Source: Tessaracoccus sp. MC1679 (GTDB lineage: Bacteria > Actinomycetota > Actinomycetes > Propionibacteriales > Propionibacteriaceae). Taken from it: 64,000 bases of DNA. Location of the stretch: NCBI RefSeq assembly GCF_014164775.1, contig NZ_JACJGB010000007.1, positions 1 through 64,000 of the forward strand. Direction: 5' to 3'. Below the pieces are notes generated by a model. It searched no databases. It was given only the letters and a program-made list of their open reading frames with translations, and was not told the origin of the DNA. The position numbers and the translations under genes were made by a program. The first letter of the stretch is position 1, and every line of letters starts with the position of its first letter. Below are positions 50,603-59,541 of this stretch, piece after piece.

Positions 50603-50827
50603 ATGAGCGACGCCCAGCAAACCGGCAGCAGTCTCCTCCGCTCGCCCCGCACCTGGGTGGGCGTGGCCATCGCGGTCCTGGCGATCGCGTTCATCGTCCA
50701 GAACCGTCAGATCGTCGGCATCGAGCTGCTAGCCTTCACGTTCCAGGCTCCCCTCTGGATCACGTTGAGCGGTGTCTTCCTCGCAGGGTTCGCAACATGC
50801 TGGCTGATCAGCCGTCGTCGGCGGTAG
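50603..50827 (+). CDS. LapA-like (DUF1049) small membrane protein
   Basis: 74 residues from ATG 50603; GGAGAGGACGCACG precedes. Two helices, WVGVAIAVLAIAFIVQNRQIVGIELLAFTFQAPLWITLSGVFLAGFATCWLISRRRR, the DUF1049 pattern VQNxxxVxxxxL followed by a second helix with a basic end. The next gene starts before this one stops (31 bases overlap). Confidence 0.85.
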   Translation: MSDAQQTGSSLLRSPRTWVGVAIAVLAIAFIVQNRQIVGIELLAFTFQAPLWITLSGVFLAGFATCWLISRRRR

Positions 50828-51285
50828 GCGGCCGGGCGGCGCCCCTGGAGATCCGCATCCACGCGGACGGCGAGGTGGGCGCGGACCTCACCGCGGAGCT
50901 GGGCGGACTGGTGGCGACACCTCTGGCGGACGGCACGCTCCTGCGGGGCACGGTGGTGGACGCGGCCGAGCTGTGGGGGGTTCTGCACCGCCTCCACCGG
51001 GCGGGGCTGCGGCTGCGCTCGCTGGAGAGGCCCTGCGCCGGCCCGGCGCCGGACCATGCGGGCCCGGACAGCGAGCCGCCCGGCGAACCGTTGCTGGCCC
51101 GCGTCGAGGTGGACGGCCACGCCGCGGGCGTCGTGTCGGTGATCCTCGGCGCCGCGGACGTCTACCAGAATCCGCCGTCGACCACCTTGGTCTTCCGGCT
51201 CGGCACCGAGGACGCTCTCTTCGAGGTCCTGGACACCCTCGAAGACCTGGCGCTCACCCTGCGGGGGATCCACGTCGACGGCTGA
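50797..51285 (+). CDS. Hypothetical protein, 162 aa
   Basis: Start ATG 50797, overlapping the LapA gene; a weak AGGG lies ahead. Beta-rich with LEIRIHADGEVGADLTAEL and LLARVEVDGHAAGVVSVILGAADVYQN, DALFEVLDTLEDLALTLRGIHV. The first half (IHADGEVGADLTAELGGLVATPLADGTLLRGTVVDAAELWGVLHRLHRAGLRLRSLE) looks like a small ACT/PII-type alpha/beta domain. I do not recognise a family. Confidence 0.6.
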   Translation: MLADQPSSAVGGRAAPLEIRIHADGEVGADLTAELGGLVATPLADGTLLRGTVVDAAELWGVLHRLHRAGLRLRSLERPCAGPAPDHAGPDSEPPGEPLLARVEVDGHAAGVVSVILGAADVYQNPPSTTLVFRLGTEDALFEVLDTLEDLALTLRGIHVDG

Positions 51286-51305
51286 GTTCTGGTCCGTTGT
51301 GCTAC

Positions 51306-51339
51306 GTGGCGTCGTTTAGGATGACCGCAAAGACGCCAC
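51306..51339. promoter_or_regulatory. Inverted repeat before the second LAL regulator
   Basis: GTGGCGTC at 51306-51313 is perfectly complementary to GACGCCAC at 51332-51339, with an 18-base loop. It is 20 bases upstream of the proposed GTG start. It could be an operator for autoregulation, or a hairpin of the leader RNA. No family is recognised. Confidence 0.5.
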
Positions 51340-51359
51340 CTGACAGGAGCGAGGCCAGC

Positions 51360-54032
51360 GTGAGTGCAGGTCAAGAGATCCGTCCCTTCAACGAGACGCG
51401 TTTCGGCGTCCCGGTCCCCTCGGACCGGTTCGTCCGCCGCCCCCGCATCACGGCCCTTCTCAACTCACACGTCTCCCGCCCCGTCACGCTCGTCACGGGC
51501 CCGGCCGGCACGGGAAAGACCCTCGCCGTGGCCGACTGGACGATGACTGGCCACCCCCGCGGCGTGGTGGCCTGGCTGTCGCTCGACCGGGGCGACGCCG
51601 GCCTCGCCCGGTTCTGGGCCTCCGTAACGGCGGCGCTGGCCGTGGCCGCCCCCGCGGCCCTGAGCGGACTGGAGATCCCCGACGCGCCGGACCAGAGCTT
51701 CCTGGAGTCGCTGGCCGGCAACGCGGGCGGCCTCGTCCTGGTGCTCGACGACGTGCAGGAGCTCGACGGCGGCACGGCCCTGGACTGGCTGGACCGGGTA
51801 CTGCGCTGGCCGCCCGCCGGGATCCGGTTCGTGCTGGTGGCTCGCCACGATCCCCCGGTGTCGCTGCATCGCCTGCGTCTGGAGGGCAAGGTGGGCGAGC
51901 TGCGCCTGGCCGATCTGGCCTTCACCCTTGCCGAGTCCGAGGAGCTGATGGCAGGGTCCGGGGTGACGCTGACCCCCGCCGCGCTGGGACGGCTCATGGA
52001 GACCACGGCCGGGTGGGCCGCAGCGCTCCGGATGGCAGCCCTGACCCTGCAGGTCGCCGAGGATCCAGCCCAGGCCATCGAGCGCTTCGGGGGGGTCACG
52101 TTCCTGGTCTCCGAGTATCTGTGGGATGAGGTGCTCCGGCTGCTACCGACTGCCTACAGCGAGTTCCTCCTCAAGACCTCCATCACCGGCCGGCTGTGCG
52201 CGCCGCTGGCCGTGGCGCTCACCGACGAACCGCGCGCCGACGAGATGCTGCGGACGCTGGCCAGGGAGCAGCTTCTCGCCCACGAAGTGGAGGGCACCGG
52301 CTGGTACCGGACCCACTCGCTGCTCACCGAGGTGCTGCGGGCACGGCTGATGTCCACCAGCCCCGAGCTGGCGCAGGAGCTGCATCGCCGCGCCGCGCGC
52401 TGGTTCGAGGACAACGGCGCGTGGACCAAGGCGCTGGCCCACGCCACGGCATCCGGGGACTGGGACTTCGCGGGCCGGATGGCGATGCGCTCCGGCGCGG
52501 TGGCCCTGTTCACCACGGACCGGCAGCCCTACGTCGAGGCCGTGTCTCGGGTCCCGGCGGCGGTGACGACGGACCACCCCGAGCTGGCCGTCGCGCACGC
52601 TGTGGCAGCCTACTGTCGCGGGGACCGCGGCGCCGTCGAGGCGCTTCTGGCCAGGGCGGACCTCACGACGCTGCCCGAGCGCCGCAGGGACCTGGCCACC
52701 ATCACGATCGAATCTCTGAGGGCCGCTCAGGCCCACCGCGACGGCGACGCCCTGGTCATGCGGGAGGCCTCCACCCGAGCCGACGAGCTGCTCTCGGGGA
52801 TCAGCGCGGCGGACGCCCCCGGCTGGGCGGCCTACGGCGGCGTCTCCCACGCGCTGCGCGGCGTGGCGGAGCTGTGGGCCGGACGCCCGGATCTGGCCGC
52901 CGGACTGCTGGCGCAGGCGGTCGAAAACTACCCGGCGGGCCCGTTCAATGCCTACGGGGCCGTCTACTACGGCGGGATCCTCGCGCTGGCCCAGGCAGGC
53001 GGTGGCCGGCTGTCGCTGGCGCGCCGCACCGCTGAGGCAGCGCTGGAGGTGGCCCGCACGCACGGCCGGTCGCGCTCCTACGAAAGCCAGTGGGCCTGGC
53101 TCGCCCTCGCCGTCACCCTGCTCTACGCGGGGGACGCAAAGGGCTCGGCCGCGGCTCGGAGCCAGTGCGCCGAGGCCGGCGGGGAGGCCATCAACCCCTT
53201 CGTCGCGGTGACCCTGCAGATCATCGCGGCGCGTCAGTGCCTGGGCACCGGGGATCTCCCCGGGGCGCGGCGTGGGGCCGCCGCCGCCCGGGCCGCCGTG
53301 ACGAGACGTCCCGGAATGCTTTCGCCCACCGCCCTGCTCACGTCGCTGCGCGTCGATCTCGCGCTCGCCGAGGGGGACCCCGAGGCGGCCCGCGCAGCCC
53401 TGGCCGAGTACGACGCCCCACCCATCGGCCGTGGCGATGCCCCCGCCCCCCGGCCCGACGCCGTCTCCAATTGCCGCGCCCGGTTCCTCCTGGCAACCGG
53501 GAAGCCGGAGCGGGTGCGGGCCGCCGTCGCCCACCTGCTCGACATCGAGGGCGCCGAGGCGGTGCAGGCGTGGTTGTCCGTCGCGGCGGCCGAGGACCGG
53601 CTGCGGCACGACTCGCTCGCCATCGAGGCGATGGGCCGGGCGCTGGACCTCGCCGAGAGCGAGGGCGCCGAGCTGTTCCTCCTGCGCCAGTCGCGCCAAC
53701 TGGCCTCCGCGCTGCGCCGCCATCGCGACGTGGTGGGCACTCACCGGGCGCTGGTGGATCGCGCCCTGGTGATCGCCGAGGGCTCAGCTCCCCCGCCCGG
53801 GCCAAGGGCCCTCGTGCCACTCACCGAACGCGAGCGGGCGGTGCTGTCCTACCTGCCGACGATGGGGTCCAACGCCGAGATCGCCGCGGCACTCAGCGTG
53901 TCGGAGAACACGGTCAAGCAGCACCTCAAGTCCATCTACCGGAAGCTGACGGTCAGCAGCCGCCGGGAGGCCGTGCGGGTGGCACGCGACGCCGGGCTGC
54001 TCGACGGGCTGACGCGCCCCACGTCTCCCTGA
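51360..54032 (+). CDS. LAL/MalT-type LuxR family transcriptional regulator
   Basis: 890 residues. GTG 51360 is chosen because AGGAGCGAGG is eight bases upstream; ATG 51321 lies in the leader hairpin loop. MalT-like: PRITALLNSHVSRPVTLVTGPAGTGKTLAVADW (Walker A GPAGTGKT), Walker B GGLVLVLDDVQEL, a winged-helix region (WYRTHSLLTEVLRARL; YLWDEVLRLLPTAYSEFLLKTS), a TPR superhelix (about 380-800), and the C-terminal LuxR HTH: LTERERAVLSYLPTMGSNAEIAAALSVSENTVKQHLKSIYRKL. The nearest genes are a putative glutaminase operon (convergent) and the LapA-like gene; targets are not known. Confidence 0.92.
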   Translation: MSAGQEIRPFNETRFGVPVPSDRFVRRPRITALLNSHVSRPVTLVTGPAGTGKTLAVADWTMTGHPRGVVAWLSLDRGDAGLARFWASVTAALAVAAPAALSGLEIPDAPDQSFLESLAGNAGGLVLVLDDVQELDGGTALDWLDRVLRWPPAGIRFVLVARHDPPVSLHRLRLEGKVGELRLADLAFTLAESEELMAGSGVTLTPAALGRLMETTAGWAAALRMAALTLQVAEDPAQAIERFGGVTFLVSEYLWDEVLRLLPTAYSEFLLKTSITGRLCAPLAVALTDEPRADEMLRTLAREQLLAHEVEGTGWYRTHSLLTEVLRARLMSTSPELAQELHRRAARWFEDNGAWTKALAHATASGDWDFAGRMAMRSGAVALFTTDRQPYVEAVSRVPAAVTTDHPELAVAHAVAAYCRGDRGAVEALLARADLTTLPERRRDLATITIESLRAAQAHRDGDALVMREASTRADELLSGISAADAPGWAAYGGVSHALRGVAELWAGRPDLAAGLLAQAVENYPAGPFNAYGAVYYGGILALAQAGGGRLSLARRTAEAALEVARTHGRSRSYESQWAWLALAVTLLYAGDAKGSAAARSQCAEAGGEAINPFVAVTLQIIAARQCLGTGDLPGARRGAAAARAAVTRRPGMLSPTALLTSLRVDLALAEGDPEAARAALAEYDAPPIGRGDAPAPRPDAVSNCRARFLLATGKPERVRAAVAHLLDIEGAEAVQAWLSVAAAEDRLRHDSLAIEAMGRALDLAESEGAELFLLRQSRQLASALRRHRDVVGTHRALVDRALVIAEGSAPPPGPRALVPLTERERAVLSYLPTMGSNAEIAAALSVSENTVKQHLKSIYRKLTVSSRREAVRVARDAGLLDGLTRPTSP

Positions 54033-54051
54033 CCGGCCGCGGGGCCGGGGC

Positions 54052-55098
54052 TCATCTGATCTCCAGGCTCCCGTGGCGGGGCCGGGCGGGGGCGGGGGCG
54101 GGTGCGGGCTCGGCCCGCGACTGCAGCAGATCCAGCCCCAGCCCCCTGGCGAGGTGGCGCGCCACCAGTTGGCCCTTGACGCTGTTGCCCGCCTCGTCGA
54201 GCGGCGGCGCGAACGTGGCGAGGCCGCCCTTGCCGGGGGAGATGGTGACGATCCCGCCCCCGATGCCGCTCTTGCCGGGCAGGCCCACCTCGTAGAGCCA
54301 ATCCCCTGAGGTCTCGTAGAGCCCCGCCGTGAGCATCACCGCGAGCACCGGGTGGCAGAGGTCCTCGTCGAGCACCCGGACGCCCGTGACCGGGTTGACC
54401 CCGCCGTCGGCCAGCGTGGCGCCCATGGTGGCCAGATCCCTAGCCGTAACCCGGAGGCAGCTCTGGCGGGTGTACAGGTCCAGGGCGAGGTCCGGGTCTG
54501 CGCCCAGCACGCCCCGGCTGTGCAGCAGGTTGGCCGCCGCCCGGTTGACGTGATTGGTGGCCGAGGCCGACGCGTAGGTCTCCTCGTCCACCTCCAGCTC
54601 ACGCCCCGCGAAGGCTGACAGCCCGTCGACGATGGCGGTCCACTTCGCCTCGCCATCGCCGGGCACCAGGCTGGTGGCGGTCATGGCCCCTGGGTTGACC
54701 ATCGGGTTGGTCCGGCCGTCGGGTGAGCGTTCGACGGCGGCGGCGGAGTTGAACGGCAGGCCGGTGGCGTTGGCGCCCACCCGTCGACGGGCCTCCGAGG
54801 CCCCCAGCGCGCGGCACACGAGCGCGAAGACGAAGGGCTTGGCCACGCTCATGATGGTGAACGGATGGTCCGCGTCCCCCGCCGTGAAGACCGCGCCGTT
54901 GACGCCCACGACGCACACGCCGAACAGCTCCGGGTCCGCGGCGGCGAGCGCCGGGTACACCTGGGAGGGCCGACCCTCGACGGTGTCGCGGTAACTCCGG
55001 TGGGCCTCGGCCACCAGGGCCGAGACGGTGGACGCACCCGGGAGGCTTCCCGTCGAGACATGGGAGGGAATGAGGGACGCCTCCCGGGCGCGGGTCAT
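54052..55098 (-). CDS. glsA: Glutaminase, serine-dependent (GlsA-type)
   Basis: 348 residues; ATG 55098 overlaps the abgT stop (ATGA). Hydrolyses glutamine to glutamate and ammonia. Motifs: GKVYPALAAADPELF (here PSQVYPALAAADPELFGVCVV), FTIMSVAKPFVFALV (the catalytic Ser in SxxK), NPMVNPGAMTATSL, YASASATNHVNRAAANLLHSRG and TMGATLADGGVNPVTG; C-terminal GLPGKSGIGGGIVTISPGKGG. A Pro/Ala-rich tail of about 20 residues is an extension. Third gene of the pepA-abgT-glsA operon. Confidence 0.93.
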   Translation of the reverse strand: MTRAREASLIPSHVSTGSLPGASTVSALVAEAHRSYRDTVEGRPSQVYPALAAADPELFGVCVVGVNGAVFTAGDADHPFTIMSVAKPFVFALVCRALGASEARRRVGANATGLPFNSAAAVERSPDGRTNPMVNPGAMTATSLVPGDGEAKWTAIVDGLSAFAGRELEVDEETYASASATNHVNRAAANLLHSRGVLGADPDLALDLYTRQSCLRVTARDLATMGATLADGGVNPVTGVRVLDEDLCHPVLAVMLTAGLYETSGDWLYEVGLPGKSGIGGGIVTISPGKGGLATFAPPLDEAGNSVKGQLVARHLARGLGLDLLQSRAEPAPAPAPARPRHGSLEIR

Positions 55099-56744
55099 GG
55101 GACGCTCGGCGGGTAGCCCGGCCCGAGCGGGATGCCCAGCGCGAACCACGCGATGAACATGACGGTCCAGACCACCAGGAGGATCACCGAGTACGGCAGC
55201 ATGAGCGCCACCACCGTGCCGATGCCGGCCTTCTTCGTGTAGCGCTGGGCGATGGTGACGATGAAGGGCAGGTAGACCATGAGCGGCGTGAGCGCGTTGA
55301 CGGGCGAATCCGCGACACGGTAGGCGGCGAGCAGGGTCTGCGGTGCCACACCGAGACGCATGAAGAGCGGCACGAAGATGGGCGCGAAGATGGCCCACTT
55401 GGGCAGCGACCCCGGCATGATGAAGTCCAGCAGGACGATCACCAGCACGAACCCGATGAGCAGCGGGATGGCGCCGATGTTGGCCTGTTCCAGCAGCTCC
55501 GCCAGCGAGCCGGCGATGACGCGCGGCAGGTTGGTCCAGTTGAAGTAGGCGATGAACTGGCTGATCATCAGCAGCATCAGCACCATGCCGCCGAGGCCGG
55601 CGAACGTCTTGGTGATGGCCTTGATCACGTCCGTGCTGCCCTTGATGGTGCCTGCACCCGCCCCGTAGGCGACGCCGGAGACGAGGAAGGCCAGCATGAT
55701 GATGAACAGCAGGCTGTCCATGAACGGCGTGTTGCCGATGATGTTTCCGGTCTCGGGGTCCCGCAGGGGGGCACCGGGCAGGAACGTGGCCAGGGACACG
55801 ATGGCCATCACGATCAGGAATCCGATGAGGGCGAACCGGCTGCCCCGCTTGTCCGCGTCCGCCGGGATGTCGCCCGCGTCGGAGTGGACGACGGCCCCAG
55901 GCTCGGGCGTCCAGGGCCCCAGCCTCGGCTCGACGATCTTCTCGGTGATGACCGCGGCCACCATGGCCATGACAAGGGACGACGCCACCATGAAGTAATA
56001 GTTGGCCACGATGGTGATGGGCTCGCCGCCTGCCAGCGCAAGTGACTCGTTGGCGATCTCGGTGATCATCGCATCGGTGGGGGTCAACGAGATGTTGACC
56101 ATGAAGATGGCCGCGACACCCGCGAACCCCGAGGCCAAGCCCGCCAGGGGATGTCGACCGACGCTGGCGAACGCCGCCGCCGCCAACGGGATGAGGATGA
56201 GGTACCCGGCGTCCGAGGCCACCGACGACACCACGCCCACCAGGATGAGGATGAACGTCAGCGCCCACTTCGGGGCGGCGCCCACCAGCTTGCGGATCAG
56301 TGACCCCAGGAGCCCTGACTCCTCCGCGACGCCTGCGCCCATCATGGCGATGAACGTCACCGCGACGACGCCGAACCCGGCGAAGTTGCTCACGAAGGAG
56401 GAGAAGATGAACCGGATGCCCTCCACCGAGAGCAGGCTCTTGATGGGAATCGTCTCCTCGACGATGGTCCAGTCCTCGTCATAGGGGGGCGTGCCGGGCG
56501 CGAGCCCAGGCTGGGTGGTGTCCTCGTAGTAGTCGTACTCCGGGGCGCCCTCGGCGATGGGCACGGCCACCTGCTCGGTGACGCTGACGCCCGCGAGGCT
56601 CAACCCCCACGACAACACGATGACGAGCAGGATCAGGTACCCGAACATGAGCACCGGGTGCGGCACCTTGTTGCCGATGCGTTCCACCGCACCGAGGAGC
56701 CCCCCGGGTGCCGCCTCCACGTCTTCCACTGGCTTCGCGGTCAT
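55095..56744 (-). CDS. abgT: AbgT family transporter (p-aminobenzoyl-glutamate type)
   Basis: 549 residues from ATG 56744. About twelve helices with AbgT signatures: ERIGNKVPHPVLMFGYLILLVIVLSW, MMGAGVAEESGLLGSLIRKLVGAAPKWALTFILILVGVVSSVASDAGYLILIPLAAAAFASVGRHPLAGLA and NYYFMVASSLVMAM. The family imports p-aminobenzoyl-glutamate or exports sulfonamides; here it lies between an aminopeptidase and a glutaminase, which suggests uptake of aminoacyl-glutamate or peptides. Overlaps glsA by four bases and is 20 bases after pepA. Confidence 0.9.
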   Translation of the reverse strand: MTAKPVEDVEAAPGGLLGAVERIGNKVPHPVLMFGYLILLVIVLSWGLSLAGVSVTEQVAVPIAEGAPEYDYYEDTTQPGLAPGTPPYDEDWTIVEETIPIKSLLSVEGIRFIFSSFVSNFAGFGVVAVTFIAMMGAGVAEESGLLGSLIRKLVGAAPKWALTFILILVGVVSSVASDAGYLILIPLAAAAFASVGRHPLAGLASGFAGVAAIFMVNISLTPTDAMITEIANESLALAGGEPITIVANYYFMVASSLVMAMVAAVITEKIVEPRLGPWTPEPGAVVHSDAGDIPADADKRGSRFALIGFLIVMAIVSLATFLPGAPLRDPETGNIIGNTPFMDSLLFIIMLAFLVSGVAYGAGAGTIKGSTDVIKAITKTFAGLGGMVLMLLMISQFIAYFNWTNLPRVIAGSLAELLEQANIGAIPLLIGFVLVIVLLDFIMPGSLPKWAIFAPIFVPLFMRLGVAPQTLLAAYRVADSPVNALTPLMVYLPFIVTIAQRYTKKAGIGTVVALMLPYSVILLVVWTVMFIAWFALGIPLGPGYPPSVP

Positions 56745-56764
56745 GGCGCCCCCCATTCCTTCCG

Positions 56765-58246
56765 TCAGGCCTTGAAGTTCAGGGCCAGGTCGATCAGCAG
56801 GCGCGTGCCGAAGCCCGTGGTGCCCTTGTTGCGCCACTTGCTGGCGGTCCAGGACTGCGCGGTGCCGGCGATGTCGATGTGCACCCACGGCTTACCCGCG
56901 ACGAACTCCTGCAGGAACAGGGCCGCCGTGATGGTGCCCGCGTTCGCGCCGCCCATGTTGCGCAGGTCGGCGAGCGTCGAGTCCAGCTCGGGCCGGTAGC
57001 GGTTGGCCAGCGGCAGCTCCCACACCGGCTCGTCGACCCGCTCGGCGGAGGCCTTCACCTGGTTCATCAGAGCTTCGTTGTTGCCCAGCACGGCCGCGAT
57101 GTCGGTGCCGAGGGTGCGCAGCGCCGCGCCGGTGAGGGTGGCGATGTCGACGATGGCGTCCACCGGCTCCTCGGTGGCGAGCACCAGGGCGTCGCCCATG
57201 ACCATGCGGCCCTCGGCGTCGGTGTTGATCACCTCGACCGTCTTGCCGCCGCGCATGACCACGATGTCGCCCAGCCGCAGCGCGGAGCCCGACGGCATGT
57301 TGTCGGTGCACATCAGGTAGCCGGTCACCTGAGCCTGGCAGCCGAGGTCCTTCAGCACCGTCATGGCGGCGAGGATGGCACCGGCGCCGGCCATGTCGTT
57401 CTTCATCACGGCGTGCACCTCGTCCCCGGGCTTGAGGGCCAGGCCACCCGCGTCGTACATGATGCCCTTGCCGACGAGTGCCAGCTTGCCGGTGGGCTCA
57501 CCCTCGGGGCGGTAGACGAGCTTGATCATGGCCGGCGGCTCGACGCTGCCGAGGTTGATCCCCAGCAGGCCGCCGCAGCCGAGCTCGACGAGTTCCTCCT
57601 CGCCGAAGACCTGCACCTCGAGGCCGGCGTCGGGGCCCATCTCGAGGGCGATCTCTCCGAGCTTGGTGGCGGTCAGCATGCCGCCGGGGGTGCCGGCGAG
57701 GTCGCGGGCCAGCTTGGTGGCCTTGACCAGCAGCAAACCGCGGAGGACGGCGGCCTCGGCCTCCGCGACCGCCCCCTCGTCGCAGACCAGCGCCAACGCG
57801 CTGAGCTTCGCGTCCGGGCCGTCCTCACCGATGCGATAGACGTAGCGCGCCAGGGCGGCGCCCTCGATGGCCGCCACCACCGTGTCCGACACGCTCGTGG
57901 AGGTCTGCGGAAGAACGACGGCGAGCCGGTCCTGGCCGGGGACGGCGCGGGCGAAGTGGGACACCACGTCTCGCAGAACGGTGGCGTCCGCGGTGCTGCG
58001 GTCGCCGCCGCCGACCAACACGGTGAGCGGGCCGTCGGGGCCGACGAGGACCAGGGTCTTGCCGACGGCGGCGTCGAAGCCCAGCGAGGCGGCGCGCTCG
58101 GCCGAGATGCCGCTGGCCGCCGGGGGCTGCTCGCCGGAGAAGACGATGTGAGCGGCCGCGTCGATGCCGTCGGGCAACTCGCCGACGGTGACCGCCAGCT
58201 CACGGGTGGGGAGGGAGAACGGGGGGTACGGGGCTGCGTGGGTCAT
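56765..58246 (-). CDS. pepA: Leucyl aminopeptidase (M17)
   Basis: 493 residues. M17 family with two metal ions. Signatures: LVGKGIMYDAGGLALKPGDEVHAVMKNDMAGAGAILAAM (Lys, Asp), then NTDAEGRMVMGDALVLATEEPVDAIVDIATLTGA (Asp, Glu, Arg), the classic NTDAEGRL-like site. The N-terminal domain is the M17 macro-like cap (about 1-150). It removes N-terminal amino acids from peptides in the cytoplasm. First gene of the operon that includes abgT and glsA. Confidence 0.95.
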   Translation of the reverse strand: MTHAAPYPPFSLPTRELAVTVGELPDGIDAAAHIVFSGEQPPAASGISAERAASLGFDAAVGKTLVLVGPDGPLTVLVGGGDRSTADATVLRDVVSHFARAVPGQDRLAVVLPQTSTSVSDTVVAAIEGAALARYVYRIGEDGPDAKLSALALVCDEGAVAEAEAAVLRGLLLVKATKLARDLAGTPGGMLTATKLGEIALEMGPDAGLEVQVFGEEELVELGCGGLLGINLGSVEPPAMIKLVYRPEGEPTGKLALVGKGIMYDAGGLALKPGDEVHAVMKNDMAGAGAILAAMTVLKDLGCQAQVTGYLMCTDNMPSGSALRLGDIVVMRGGKTVEVINTDAEGRMVMGDALVLATEEPVDAIVDIATLTGAALRTLGTDIAAVLGNNEALMNQVKASAERVDEPVWELPLANRYRPELDSTLADLRNMGGANAGTITAALFLQEFVAGKPWVHIDIAGTAQSWTASKWRNKGTTGFGTRLLIDLALNFKA

Positions 58247-58289
58247 GGAGTGTCCTTGCGTCTGGCGATGGTGTGGTGTGGGTGCGCCG

Positions 58290-59069
58290 TCAGGCGCGGG
58301 TCAACTGGACGGCGATGGCGTCGTCGGCGGTGCGCATCTCGAGCATGTCGCCCTCGATGCTGTAGGTGGCGGCACTCTCCAGGGCGGCCACGATGGCAGC
58401 CTCCTGATCCATGAGGCCCTCGGGCGTCATGCAGGCCATCTGGGTGGTGGCGATGGTGCCGAACGAGATCTCGCCGTCGCCTGCGGTGTACGAGCCGAGG
58501 AGGCGGTTGCAGCCGCCCGTGCCGGACAGCGTGCCGTCGTCGGCGAAGGTGAGCTCGGTCTCCGTGTCGGCCAGCGGGCTGACCGCCGCCGAGCCGTCGT
58601 TGTAGGAGGTGATGGCCCACGTGGTGTCCGCCAGCTCCTGCGACTGCGCGGCGAAGGTGCCGAGCGCCTCGCCGCCCTCGTCGTTGAGGGTGAGGGTCTC
58701 CCCGTCGACGGCGAATCCGCGGGCATCGGTGAGGGCCGTGAAGAAGGAGCTCTCGAGGGCCATCACGTCGTCCGCGCAGGCCATCATGGTGGAGGGGAGC
58801 GCGTCCCCGACGGTGAGGGTGCCTCCGTCGATCTCGTAGGTGCCCGAGAATCGGTTGCAGCCGCCCGAGCCGAAGAGGGCGCCGTCGTCCGCGAAGTGGA
58901 CCGTGACCGGGGAACCGTCCACGGGGGCCTCGCCGGCGAGATCCTCCAGCAGCCAGGTGACGCCCACGAGGTCCCCCGACGAGGGTGGGGCGGCAGGGGT
59001 CGCGGATGCGCACGAGGCGAGCAGCAGCGACATCGCCACCACCGCCGTCGTCCAGAGTGCCTTCGCCAT
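58290..59069 (-). CDS. Lipoprotein with two META (HslJ-like) domains
   Basis: 259 residues; lipobox LLASC. Two META domains (about 35-130 and 145-240), each with the repeat VxFADDGxLxGxGGCNR: VHFADDGALFGSGGCNRFSGTY and LTFADDGTLSGTGGCNRLLGSY, each followed by a Met-Ala-Cys pair. HslJ in E. coli is heat-induced and linked to novobiocin resistance; function here unknown. Confidence 0.85.
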   Translation of the reverse strand: MAKALWTTAVVAMSLLLASCASATPAAPPSSGDLVGVTWLLEDLAGEAPVDGSPVTVHFADDGALFGSGGCNRFSGTYEIDGGTLTVGDALPSTMMACADDVMALESSFFTALTDARGFAVDGETLTLNDEGGEALGTFAAQSQELADTTWAITSYNDGSAAVSPLADTETELTFADDGTLSGTGGCNRLLGSYTAGDGEISFGTIATTQMACMTPEGLMDQEAAIVAALESAATYSIEGDMLEMRTADDAIAVQLTRA

Positions 59070-59237
59070 TGATGTTCTCCTTCGTGGTCGGCCCAGCCAT
59101 CGTTTCCCCCGATCCGGCTCTGGGCATCACCCGAACTGGGTAGTCCGCGCGGAGTCGGGGAGCCACGGACGGACCTGTCTCCGTCTCCTTCCGCCCGTAG
59201 CGGGCGATCTGACGTGCCTCAAGCAGCCCGTCTCGAT

Positions 59238-59330
59238 CCGGGCACGACACGCCGTCTCGGTGGCACGCCGGTGTCGCATGCGACGCCGAACCCCGCCTCA
59301 GACGGCGTTTCGTGCACACCCCGACGGCGG
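59238..59330. repeat. Long hairpin, family 3, copy 2 (93 bp)
   Basis: CCGGGCACGACACGCCGTCT pairs imperfectly with AGACGGCGTTTCGTGCAC at the other end; inside, GGTGTCGCATGCGACGCC forms a smaller palindrome. Almost identical to the copy at 59396; a shorter relative is at 37555. The 59070-59541 region, which includes two copies, has no gene. Confidence 0.85.
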
Positions 59331-59395
59331 GACACAGACCTCGCACCCACCAACGCAGCCCGACCTCCGCCCCAAGCCCACCCACCCGGTCCATT

Positions 59396-59488
59396 CCGGG
59401 CACGACACGCCGTCTCGGTGGCACGCCGGTGTCGCATGCGACGCCGGCCCCCGCCCCAGACGGCGTTTCGTGCACACCCCGACGGCGG
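59396..59488. repeat. Long hairpin, family 3, copy 3 (93 bp)
   Basis: A second copy of exactly the same length, 158 bases after the previous one; the two differ by a handful of bases in the middle (CCGAACCCCGCCTCA versus CCGGCCCCCGCCCCA). Together they form a direct tandem duplication with spacer, ahead of the flavodoxin-like gene. Confidence 0.85.
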
Positions 59489-59541
59489 CTGCGGCGCCGG
59501 TCAGTCGCGCGTAGGCTAGGCCGCATCTAGAAGGACGGGCG

